DNA from: Corynebacterium mastitidis DSM 44356
Lineage (GTDB): Bacteria > Actinomycetota > Actinomycetes > Mycobacteriales > Mycobacteriaceae
DNA length: 64,000 nt
Reading direction: 5' to 3'
NCBI RefSeq assembly: GCF_000375365.1
Contig: NZ_AQXB01000002.1
Span: forward strand, 124,001-188,000
Shown here: positions 1-7,087 of the stretch, one piece after another
Position numbering within the stretch: the first letter of the stretch is position 1
Layout: each line of letters begins with the position of its first letter
Notes under the pieces: generated by a model
Told to the model about the DNA's origin: nothing
What the model saw: only the letters and a program-made list of their open reading frames with translations
The model's database searches: none
Made by a program: the position numbers and the translations under genes

Positions 1-1
1 G

Positions 2-436
2 CTGGGCCCGGACATGGAGGAGGCGCTGGTCCGGGTGGTGGCCTCGGACGCGGAGCCCGGAGCGCACCTGGTGGTGTACGCCGTGGGCTCCTCCCGGCCC
101 GGAGCCAACGCCGAGGTGGCGGCCCTGTGCTCGCGGGTGGCGCGGCGCGCCGGGCGCGGCCACTCGGTGGTGTTTGCCACCGGAAAGGGGCGCAGGGTGG
201 GCGTGGCGGGGCTCGACGAGGCCGCCCGCCACCACCGGCGCCTGCACCTGGTGCCGCTCTTCGTGGCACCGGGGCTGCTGCTGGAGAGGGCCCTGGACGC
301 GCTGCCTCAGATCGCGGCGCGCCGGGGCGCGGTCGTGGGGGCGTCGGCACCGCTGGGCGCGAGGCTGGCTCCCCTGGTGGCGGGCCGCTACCACGCCGCG
401 CGAGCGTCCGGGGCCAGGGAGCGGAGGGCCGCCTGA
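2..436 (+). CDS. cysY: Sirohydrochlorin chelatase-like protein (CbiX/CysY), 3' part
   Basis: The reading frame is already open at the left edge of the window, so only the C-terminal 144 or so residues are visible. The order of small hydrophobic strands and helices, with VVYAVGSSRPGAN, HSVVFATGKG, LHLVPLFVAPGLLLERAL and a late VVGASAPLG, fits the CbiX/SirB fold, which inserts metal into sirohydrochlorin for siroheme (sulfite reductase) or cobalamin. The stop overlaps the start of the next gene (TGATG), so the two are co-translated. In corynebacteria a CbiX-like gene (cysY) directly precedes the TSUP transporter cysZ at the end of the assimilatory sulfate operon, which matches this arrangement. 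The N-terminal half and the metal ligands are outside the window, so the metal specificity is unknown. Confidence 0.68.
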   Translation: MGPDMEEALVRVVASDAEPGAHLVVYAVGSSRPGANAEVAALCSRVARRAGRGHSVVFATGKGRRVGVAGLDEAARHHRRLHLVPLFVAPGLLLERALDALPQIAARRGAVVGASAPLGARLAPLVAGRYHAARASGARERRAA

Positions 437-1371
437 TGAGGACCCTCATCCTGGTGTGCCTGGGCGGGCTGGCCGCGCAGCTCGTGGACGGCGGCCTGGG
501 CATGGGATTCGGGGCCACCTCCACCACCATCCTCATCGCGCTGGCCGGGATCGGCCCCGCCCAGGCCTCCGCCGTGGTGCACACCGCGGAGCTGGGTACC
601 ACCCTGGCCTCAGGGGTGGCCCACTGGCGCTTCGGCAACGTGGACTGGCGCGTGGTGGGACTCCTCGCCGTGCCCGGCGCGGTGGGGGCCTTCGCGGGGG
701 CCACGCTGCTGACCTCGATGTCCACGGCGGCCGCCCGCCCCGTCACCGCCGCGATCCTGCTGCTCATCGGGCTCAACCTGCTCTGGCGCTTCTCCCGGGG
801 CCGGGTGCGGGGCGCGCGGGCGGACCGGCCGCACCACCCCGGCTTCCTCGCCGGGCTGGGTCTCTTCGGCGGCCTCATCGACGCCTCCGGGGGCGGCGGC
901 TGGGGTCCGGTGACCACCTCCACCCTGCTGGGGCTCGGGCGCACCGAGCCGCGCCGGGTGGTGGGCACGGTGAACACGGCGGAGTTCCTGGTCACCCTCG
1001 CCGCCGTCGCGGGCTTCGCCCTGGGCCTGTGGGAGGACCTGGCGGCCAACGCGGTGCTGGTGCTGGCGCTCCTGATCGGCGGCGTGATCGCCGCGCCGAT
1101 TGCGGCCTGGATGGTCAGCCGCCTCAACCCCGCCGCCCTGGGGGCGGTGGTGGGCACGCTGCTGGTTGTGCTCAACGCGCCCACGGTCCTGGGCCTGGTG
1201 GGCGCAGGCGGGGCGGCGGTGCTCGTGGTGCAGGCGCTGGTGCTGTTGGGTGGGGTGGCGCTGGCGCTGCGCGGGTGGCGCCGGGCCGCCCGGGAACGCG
1301 GCCCCGCCGCGCGCGTGGTGGCCGAGCAGGAACCCGTGCGGGCGGAGGGCGTGCCCCAGCCCGCGCGGTAG
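436..1371 (+). CDS. cysZ: TSUP (TauE/SafE) family sulfur-anion transporter
   Basis: This 311-residue integral membrane protein is of the TauE/SafE (TSUP) type. It has a glycine-rich first helix (LAAQLVDGGLGMGFGATS) and a related second motif (LIDASGGGGWGPVTTSTLL) at about residues 150-170, the duplicated signature of the family, with about eight hydrophobic segments and a short charged C-terminus. The ATG overlaps the stop of the upstream chelatase gene by one base, so it belongs to that operon. By position it corresponds to corynebacterial cysZ, proposed to move sulfate or sulfite during sulfur assimilation. The substrate and direction of transport cannot be read from sequence. It converges with the next gene after four bases. 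Confidence 0.8.
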   Translation: MRTLILVCLGGLAAQLVDGGLGMGFGATSTTILIALAGIGPAQASAVVHTAELGTTLASGVAHWRFGNVDWRVVGLLAVPGAVGAFAGATLLTSMSTAAARPVTAAILLLIGLNLLWRFSRGRVRGARADRPHHPGFLAGLGLFGGLIDASGGGGWGPVTTSTLLGLGRTEPRRVVGTVNTAEFLVTLAAVAGFALGLWEDLAANAVLVLALLIGGVIAAPIAAWMVSRLNPAALGAVVGTLLVVLNAPTVLGLVGAGGAAVLVVQALVLLGGVALALRGWRRAARERGPAARVVAEQEPVRAEGVPQPAR

Positions 1372-1375
1372 GGGG

Positions 1376-2749
1376 CTAGTCCTCTGCCTCGCCCTGCTCC
1401 GCAGCACTGGACCGGCGGCGCGTGATGGAACTCAGCCGCTCGCGCACGGCGGTGAAGCCCTCGCTGGCGGTCAGCGCCTCCCCCTTGGCGGTGGCGATGT
1501 GGATGTCGTCGATGGTGATCTCCCCGGCGCGCAGCGCCACCATCTCCGAGTGGTAGCGGAACCACACGGCGAACACGGCCGCCACGGGCACCGCAAGGAA
1601 GGCGCCGATGATGCCAAAGAGCGTGGAGCCCACCGTCACGGAGAGCAGCACCACGGCGGCGTGCAGGTTCATGGCCTTGGACTGGATGATGGGCTGGAGG
1701 ATGTTGCCCTCGAGCTGCTGCACCGCGATGATGAGCGCGAGCACCAGCACGGCGTTGGTCACGCCGTTGGACACCAGGGCGATAATCACGGCCAGCGCGC
1801 CCGCCGTGAAGGCGCCCACGATGGGGATGAACCCGGCGAAGAACGTCACGATGGCCAGCGCCAGGGCCAGCGGCACGTGCAGCAGCACCAGCCCCAGGCC
1901 GATGAAGAAGGCGTCCACGAAGGAGACCAGCGCCTGCGCGCGCACGAACCCGGCCAGGGTGTTCCAGGAGCGGGAGAGAACCTCGGTGAGGTGCCAGCCG
2001 ACGTTGCCGCCGGTGTACTTGCGCATCCAGGGCAGGAAGCGGGTGCCGTCCTTGAGGAAGAAGAACGTGAGCACGAGCGCCACCACCATCGTGACCAGCG
2101 CGGAGGAGGCGGAGGACAGCCCGGAGAACACCCCCGAGGCGATCTTGGACCCCTGGGACTGGATCATCGAGGTGACCTCCTGGATCACGCCGTCGAACTC
2201 CCCGAGCTCCAGGTTCAGCGGCGGGCCCTGAATCCAATCCTCCAACCGGGTGATGCCGTCCGAGGCGCGGTTGACCAGCTCGGGTATCTGCTTGGCCACC
2301 GAGGGCGCGATGGCGGCAAAGACGCCAGCCACGAGCGCGCCCGAGCCCACCATCGTGAGGACGGTGGCAAGGGCCGCGGGCACGCGGCGCTTGCGCAGGA
2401 AGGACACGGGCGGCCACAGCACGGTGCACACGATGAGCGCCAGGATCACCGGGAGCAGGCCCACCCAGATGAAGCCCAGGCCCTGCCACACGATCCACCC
2501 GGCGGCCACGAGCACGATGAACCGCATCGCCCACCCGGCGAGCCAGCGGCCGTCCCTGCCCAGGATCACGGAGCGGTCGGTGACCTGCTCCTGGGGGGCC
2601 TCGTCCGGGGCCTCGCCGGAGAGGCGCTCCATGACGGCGGGCAGTTCCTCCATGGCCTGCGCGGAGGCGGTCTTGTCGGGCTGCTGCGCGGGAGACACCC
2701 GGGCCGCGTGGGCCGCCCCGGGCGTTGCGCTCTCATTGCTCTTGCTCAT
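1376..2749 (-). CDS. AI-2E family transporter (TqsA/YdiK-like permease)
   Basis: The 457-residue protein has a polar N-terminus of about 75 residues, two adjacent membrane helices, a long loop of about 80 residues, and then five to six further helices, including a segment with GLVLLHVPLALALAI and FFAGFIPIVGAFTAG. That order (2 TM, large extracytoplasmic loop, helical bundle) and the PIVGAF-type motif are typical of the AI-2E/UPF0118 permease family, whose members include exporters of autoinducer-2 and Na+/H+ antiporters. The substrate is not predictable. The gene starts 12 bp after the stop of the ABC permease gene on the same strand, so it may be read with it. I saw no clear ribosome binding site before the ATG. 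Confidence 0.8.
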   Translation of the reverse strand: MSKSNESATPGAAHAARVSPAQQPDKTASAQAMEELPAVMERLSGEAPDEAPQEQVTDRSVILGRDGRWLAGWAMRFIVLVAAGWIVWQGLGFIWVGLLPVILALIVCTVLWPPVSFLRKRRVPAALATVLTMVGSGALVAGVFAAIAPSVAKQIPELVNRASDGITRLEDWIQGPPLNLELGEFDGVIQEVTSMIQSQGSKIASGVFSGLSSASSALVTMVVALVLTFFFLKDGTRFLPWMRKYTGGNVGWHLTEVLSRSWNTLAGFVRAQALVSFVDAFFIGLGLVLLHVPLALALAIVTFFAGFIPIVGAFTAGALAVIIALVSNGVTNAVLVLALIIAVQQLEGNILQPIIQSKAMNLHAAVVLLSVTVGSTLFGIIGAFLAVPVAAVFAVWFRYHSEMVALRAGEITIDDIHIATAKGEALTASEGFTAVRERLSSITRRRSSAAEQGEAED

Positions 2750-2761
2750 AGTGTGATTAGG

Positions 2762-5140
2762 TTACGGCAATGAATCGCTTTTGGATAGGAGCGTAGCCAC
2801 ACCGGCCGCGAGGCAGCCCAGCGCCGCTGCCGCGATGGGCGCGGCCCACCACAGGCCCGGGGCGAGGATGCCGCCGGGATCGCGGAGGAAGGCCGCGTCC
2901 TGGGTGCCCAGGGCCCCCGCGAGGGACCCCGTTACGAGGGCGAGCGCCCACGGACCCACGGTGGGGAAGAGGAGGGCGACCACCGGATAGCCGCCCGCGT
3001 GGGAGTCGGACAATACCCGCCGCAGCGGGCGCTGCTGCTGGCGGCGCAGCACCACCAGGGCGGCCAGGGCCACGAGCGCTATGCCGCTGGCGGCGAGCGG
3101 GTGCATGATCTGTTCCGTGCGCAGCGCCTGCACCTGCGGGCCGTGAGCCTGGGCGAGGTTGCTATAGCTGGCCTGGCCGATGAGCACCGCCTTGAACTCC
3201 CGCTGTTGATCCGGGGAAAAAGAGGAGAACTCGGGGATAATCACCCTGGCGAGGGCGGAGGGCACCAGGCCCAGCGCGCGGGCTTCGGGGGAGTCGAGGC
3301 CCAGCACGATGTTGGGGGTGAGATCGCTATCTAATAGCGGGGCGCCGGTCAGCCCCGGTATCGCGGCGGCGCCCTCAAGGGTGCCGGTGGTGGAGCGAAA
3401 GAACACGAGGCCCCCGCCGCCGGAGGTAATGTATTGCTCCCCCGCGTGGTTGATGAGTTCCGCCGCGCGGGGAGAGGCCGCCAGCCCCAGCAGGCCCAGC
3501 GGGGCATCGCCGCACAGCGGACCCTCGATGGGCTCCCCGGCGTGCCGGGGGAGGCATTCCGCCCCCTTGCCGTTGGTGGCGCGCGGGTAGTCCTCCGGGT
3601 GGCCGGGAGCGATGGGGTCGAGAAAGACGAGGGCCGTGGACATGATCTCGGGGAAGCGCTCGGTGAGCATGCCCACCTTGTTGGAATCCACGTGGCTGGC
3701 CGCCAGGTACCCCTCCGCGCCGGGGATGGCGTTTTTGATGTGGCTGATGTGCACGCCGGCGGCGGCGCTGGTCAGCGCCGCGTGGCCCACCATCCCCGTG
3801 AGGATCGCCGTGGAGAAGAACGCGAGCGCTGGCCTGGGCAGGCGGGCGCGGTAGCGCAACTCGCTGCGCGACCAGCGCAGCCCGAGGGCGAGCGCCCCGG
3901 CGGACATGGCCGCGCAGCCGAGGGCATAGCGGTGCCCGGAGAGGAGGACGAGGCCCCAGCGCAGGTACAGGAAGAATCCGCAGAGGCCCAGGGCGGTGAG
4001 CCCTACCGCGAGCCAGGCTATCCGAGCGCGGAGGGAAAGCGGATGGGGGCGGTGCGTGCGGCCCCGGGGCCGTCGTGCGCGCAGCAGGAGGACCGCGCCC
4101 AGGGCGGTGAGCCCGCCGACCAGGCACAGGAGAACAAACCCCAGCGCCGGGCCGGGGTGCGGAGGCTCCCACCGCTGGTTCCACCACCGGCCCATTTCCG
4201 CCGACCAGCGGCGGAACGTCAGGAGGGAGGCGGCCATGCCACCGGCGATCCCCGCCGAGGAGAGCGCCAGGGCGGGCAGCCCTAGCCACAGAATCCCCGC
4301 GGCGGTGCTCCCGCCGCTGGCGCGATAGGCCCGGAGCCCGGCGGCGTGCCGATGCAGGTAGGCCAGCCCCAGGGCGGCTGTCCCCGCCACCACGATCGCG
4401 GCGAGGACCCTGTGCAGCGCGCTGAGGCGGCCAAGATCGGCGGCCTGTGCCTCCTCGAGCAGGCCCCGGCTGGCCAGGTCCTCCGTGCCCGCGCGGATCG
4501 CTCCCGTGGCGCTGGCCTGGGAGAAGAAGGGCTCGTTTTCCACGTCGCTAGAGACGAGCCACGCCACGGCCTCCTCGTGGGCGGCGGCAACGTCGCGGGG
4601 CGCCACGGCGTCGATAAGCATCTCCGCGGTGTCCGCGGGGTTGGTGGTCAGGCCGGTGATGAGGAGGGAAAGCGGGGCGAACTCGGAGCCTTGCGGGGTG
4701 AGCGTGACGGTATCCCCGGGCGAGGCGCCAAGCGCCTCGGCCAGCGCGGCGGAGACCGTGGCCTCGCCGGGCCGCCGGGGATACGCGCCGGAGGTGAGCG
4801 CGCCGAGGTCGGCGGGCCCGGAACTTAGGCGAGCCTGCGCCTCGGCGCCGCGATCCTCGGCGTCGCGCACCACGGATTGGGCGGTGGCGATCCCCACCGC
4901 CCTGCCCTGCTCCACCATCTCGCGCAGGCTGTGCTCCACCTCGGGAAAGGCGGCGGTGACCTGCTCGTGGTAGCGGCCAAAGTGCGTCTGCGTGGAGGCG
5001 GCGGTGGCCTCCCGATAGGTGCTGAGGCACAGGCCCAGGGAGAGCAGGCAAAACGAGGACATCGCGCTCAACAGCATGAGGCTTGCGGCCAGTCCCGGCG
5101 CGGAGCGCAGCGCGCCGAGCCCGAAGCGCAGGCGGATCAT
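2762..5140 (-). CDS. FtsX-like ABC transporter permease, large
   Basis: The 792-residue permease begins with MIRLRFGLGALRSAPG followed by a membrane helix, then a large extracytoplasmic region (about residues 50-245). A block of helices follows (about 250-440), then a second large extracytoplasmic domain, and finally a C-terminal group of three or four helices. This duplicated arrangement is that of large FtsX-type permeases of bacteriocin, lipoprotein or peptide-resistance ABC systems (MacB/BceAB relatives) rather than nutrient importers. I chose the ATG at 5140 because it overlaps the stop of the ATPase gene (ATGA); a longer open frame to 5185 would overlap more. It forms the transmembrane partner of the upstream ATPase and is followed by the AI-2E-type transporter gene. 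Confidence 0.83.
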   Translation of the reverse strand: MIRLRFGLGALRSAPGLAASLMLLSAMSSFCLLSLGLCLSTYREATAASTQTHFGRYHEQVTAAFPEVEHSLREMVEQGRAVGIATAQSVVRDAEDRGAEAQARLSSGPADLGALTSGAYPRRPGEATVSAALAEALGASPGDTVTLTPQGSEFAPLSLLITGLTTNPADTAEMLIDAVAPRDVAAAHEEAVAWLVSSDVENEPFFSQASATGAIRAGTEDLASRGLLEEAQAADLGRLSALHRVLAAIVVAGTAALGLAYLHRHAAGLRAYRASGGSTAAGILWLGLPALALSSAGIAGGMAASLLTFRRWSAEMGRWWNQRWEPPHPGPALGFVLLCLVGGLTALGAVLLLRARRPRGRTHRPHPLSLRARIAWLAVGLTALGLCGFFLYLRWGLVLLSGHRYALGCAAMSAGALALGLRWSRSELRYRARLPRPALAFFSTAILTGMVGHAALTSAAAGVHISHIKNAIPGAEGYLAASHVDSNKVGMLTERFPEIMSTALVFLDPIAPGHPEDYPRATNGKGAECLPRHAGEPIEGPLCGDAPLGLLGLAASPRAAELINHAGEQYITSGGGGLVFFRSTTGTLEGAAAIPGLTGAPLLDSDLTPNIVLGLDSPEARALGLVPSALARVIIPEFSSFSPDQQREFKAVLIGQASYSNLAQAHGPQVQALRTEQIMHPLAASGIALVALAALVVLRRQQQRPLRRVLSDSHAGGYPVVALLFPTVGPWALALVTGSLAGALGTQDAAFLRDPGGILAPGLWWAAPIAAAALGCLAAGVATLLSKSDSLP

Positions 5141-5808
5141 GCGGCGGCCTCCACGCTCACGGAGCCGTCGCCGCGCAGCCGCCACAGGGTATCCGCGCGT
5201 CCTGCCACGGCGGGATCGTGCGTGGCCACGATCACGGCCGCGTCGTTGCTCCTGGCCAGGCGCAGAAAAATGTCCATGACCAACGCGGAGTTGGCGGAGT
5301 CCAGCGCGCCGGTGGGCTCGTCAGCCAGCACCAGGCGCGGGTGGTTCACCAGCGCGCGGGCGATGGCCACCCGCTGCCGCTCGCCGCCGGAGAGACGGTG
5401 CGCCGGGGAACCCATGCGCGGCCCCAGGCCCACCTCCTCCAGCAGTTCCGTCGCGCGGTGCGGCTCCGCGCGCAGTGTTCCCGCGATGTCCTGCGCCAGC
5501 CGCACGTTGTCCAGGGCGCTGAGGTACGGCACCAGGTGGTAGTCCTGGTACACGCGCGTGATGATCCCGCCGCGTAACTCCCGCGCGGGAATCTCCGCCA
5601 CGGGGCGCTCGCCCAGGGCAACGGCGCCCGAGGTGGGGGTGAGCCGCCCGCTCAGTAGGCCGAAGAAGGTGGTCTTTCCGCTGCCGCTGGGTCCCATGAG
5701 GGCGCAGACCGATCCCGGGGCGGCGGTGAGGCTTATCGACGACAACAGCGGATGCCCGGCCTCCTGGCCGGGGTAGGAGAAGCTGAGTTGGGATACCTGT
5801 AGGTGCAT
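5137..5808 (-). CDS. ABC transporter ATP-binding protein (MacB/LolD type)
   Basis: This 223-residue ATPase is complete. It has Walker A GPSGSGKTT (residues about 39-47), Q-loop VYQDYHLVP, signature LSGGERQRVAIARAL, Walker B LVLADEPTGALDS and H-loop VATHD. The DEPTGALD sequence and small size are typical of the MacB/LolD/FtsE group that pairs with FtsX-type permeases, and such a permease follows with overlapping stop and start. The frame remains open to 5964, but homology begins at MHLQVSQLSF, so the ATG at 5808 is preferred. The gene lies 28 nt after a hairpin terminator that follows a small secreted-protein gene, an arrangement consistent with partial read-through from peptide gene to transporter. 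Confidence 0.9.
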   Translation of the reverse strand: MHLQVSQLSFSYPGQEAGHPLLSSISLTAAPGSVCALMGPSGSGKTTFFGLLSGRLTPTSGAVALGERPVAEIPARELRGGIITRVYQDYHLVPYLSALDNVRLAQDIAGTLRAEPHRATELLEEVGLGPRMGSPAHRLSGGERQRVAIARALVNHPRLVLADEPTGALDSANSALVMDIFLRLARSNDAAVIVATHDPAVAGRADTLWRLRGDGSVSVEAAA

Positions 5809-5835
5809 GGTGGTGGCCTCGAGTAACGATGAAAG

Positions 5836-5863
5836 GAGGGGCCTGACTGTTCTCAGGCCCCTC
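5836..5863 (-). terminator. Hairpin terminator or attenuator after the small secreted-protein gene
   Basis: An 11-bp perfect inverted repeat (GAGGGGCCTGA at 5836-5846, TCAGGCCCCTC at 5853-5863) has a 6-nt loop. On the minus strand it is followed by CTTTCATCGTT, a poor T-tract. It sits between the secreted-protein gene and the ABC ATPase gene, so it could end most transcripts while letting some continue into the transporter genes. Confidence 0.68.
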
Positions 5864-5891
5864 GGAGAGACGGATAAAGGCTGTGGTGTAT

Positions 5892-6242
5892 CTATCGCGG
5901 GGCGAGGTCCACGCGGGCGGAACGGGGCCAGCCGTTGGGTGGGTAATTGGGGTTGAGGGACCACTTGCGGGTGGAGTGGTGGACGCCGATGTCGTAGAAC
6001 CAGTTGGAGTGGTAATCCGGGCCGCCCTCAAGATCGAGGGTGACGCGTGCTTTGGTGTCCCGGCCGAGCGAGTGGCAGACGCCCACCGCGTGTGTGCTGC
6101 CGACGTTGTTCACCAGCCATGCGTTGCAGTTGCCGGAGAGGGCCGTGGCGGTGGTGGGGGCCGCGATGGCGATGCCGAGCGCCACGGCGGCGGAGCCAAG
6201 GAGGGCGAGGGGCCTTCCGGTGGAGAGTTTTACCTTACTCAT
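5892..6242 (-). CDS. Small secreted protein of unknown family, linked to an ABC transporter
   Basis: This 116-residue protein has a clear Sec signal peptide: a charged start MSKVKLSTGR, a hydrophobic stretch to about residue 33, and likely cleavage after TATA. The mature part of about 80 residues holds exactly two cysteines (SGNCNAW and VGVCHS), suited to one disulfide. It is rich in aromatic residues and histidine (NWFYDIGVHHS, NPNYPPNGWPRSARV). I do not recognise the family. It lacks the C-terminal pattern of lactococcin 972-type bacteriocins, although the order secreted peptide, ATPase, large FtsX-type permease is that of such bacteriocin clusters. A ribosome binding site (AGGATGG) lies close to the ATG. 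A terminator follows the gene and a GlxR-like palindrome lies about 85 bp upstream. Antimicrobial, signal or cell-envelope roles are all possible; none is shown. Confidence 0.75.
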   Translation of the reverse strand: MSKVKLSTGRPLALLGSAAVALGIAIAAPTTATALSGNCNAWLVNNVGSTHAVGVCHSLGRDTKARVTLDLEGGPDYHSNWFYDIGVHHSTRKWSLNPNYPPNGWPRSARVDLAPR

Positions 6243-6327
6243 TTTCCATCCTGTGATTTGAGATACTTAAAAACGGGTAAGGGTAGGGTAACTGCCCCCT
6301 TGCGGTCTGGTTGGAAAATCCGCAAAA

Positions 6328-6343
6328 AGTGCTATAGATCACA
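6328..6343. promoter_or_regulatory. GlxR/CRP-like palindrome
   Basis: The 16-bp sequence AGTGCTATAGATCACA matches 10 of the 12 fixed positions of the corynebacterial GlxR consensus TGTGA-NNTANN-TCACA. It lies upstream of the small secreted-protein gene and downstream of the lipoprotein gene, so it would act on the former. Binding is inferred from the motif only. Confidence 0.4.
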
Positions 6344-6421
6344 TGTAACGGGTGTGGCCTCTGCCGGAAAGCGATCCGGGTGCGTATCCGGGTTGTGGGG
6401 CAAGCCCGCTAAATACAGCAA

Positions 6422-6455
6422 TGGCCCCCGCCGGCGACAAAGCCAACGGGGGCCA
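6422..6455 (-). terminator. Rho-independent terminator of the PepSY-like lipoprotein gene
   Basis: A 9-bp perfect stem, TGGCCCCCG (6422-6430) and CGGGGGCCA (6447-6455), has a 16-nt loop. It lies 20 bp after the lipoprotein stop; on the minus strand it is followed by TTGCTGTATTT. Confidence 0.7.
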
Positions 6456-6475
6456 CGAGTGTTTCTTTTGGCCTC

Positions 6476-7045
6476 CTACACGGCGGCGACCTTCATCTCC
6501 GCGAGGTCGTTGCCGTCCGCGTCGTCGAGGTCGATGTCCCACTCCAGGGAGCCGTCCTCCTCGTCCAGGGAGAGGCTGTCGATCACGCCGCCCTCGTGCG
6601 CGTCGAGGGCCTGCTGGGCGGCCTCCAGGGCGGTGATGGTGGCGGCCTTGGCCTCCGCGATGTCGTCGGCGTCGTCGTCGCTCTCGCGCTCCGTCTCGGT
6701 GACCTTGCCCTTGGCGTCCACCGTCAGCTCCACGTGGTCCTCGCCCTCCACGAGGTCGATCTCGTAGGAGTCGCCCTCGCGGTCCAGGTCGGTGACGATG
6801 CCCTCCGGGTGCGCGGCCAGGGCGTCCTGGATGGCGGCCAGCGCTCCGTCGGTGGTGGCGGCCGCCGGGGCGTCGTCCTTATCGTCGCGGTCGTCCGTGG
6901 CGGAGGCCTCCGAGGAGGCCGCCGGGGTTTCCTTCTCCACGGTGACAAACTCGGTGGTCACCGGGTTGTCGTCCTGGTCGCTGCCGCAGGCGGTCAGGGC
7001 GAGGGCGGCGCAGGCGGCGGGGATGAGTGCAAGGCGGCGGTACAT
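6476..7045 (-). CDS. Lipoprotein with two PepSY-like repeats
   Basis: The 189-residue protein has a lipoprotein signal peptide with lipobox LTAC, so Cys20 is the likely lipidated residue. A Ser/Ala/Asp/Glu-rich linker follows to about residue 65. Two similar segments come next, each with a helix (ALAAIQDALAAHPEGIVTDL; ALEAAQQALDAHEGGVIDSL) and acidic beta strands (SYEIDLVEGEDHVELTVDAKG; LEWDIDLDDADGNDL). Helix plus strands with this spacing is the PepSY pattern. PepSY proteins are exported and some inhibit proteases or act in metal or redox responses; no specific role is visible here. A strong hairpin terminator follows. It is separated from putA by 42 bp and both are on the minus strand. Confidence 0.77.
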   Translation of the reverse strand: MYRRLALIPAACAALALTACGSDQDDNPVTTEFVTVEKETPAASSEASATDDRDDKDDAPAAATTDGALAAIQDALAAHPEGIVTDLDREGDSYEIDLVEGEDHVELTVDAKGKVTETERESDDDADDIAEAKAATITALEAAQQALDAHEGGVIDSLSLDEEDGSLEWDIDLDDADGNDLAEMKVAAV

Positions 7046-7087
7046 GGGGCTCCTTTAGTCGTCAGGGTCAAGGAGCCCCAGCCTACC

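Noticed and set aside
5892..6242. Lactococcin 972 family bacteriocin
   Set aside because: The gene context fits, but the mature sequence has two cysteines and a different C-terminus and lacks the aromatic pattern of that family.
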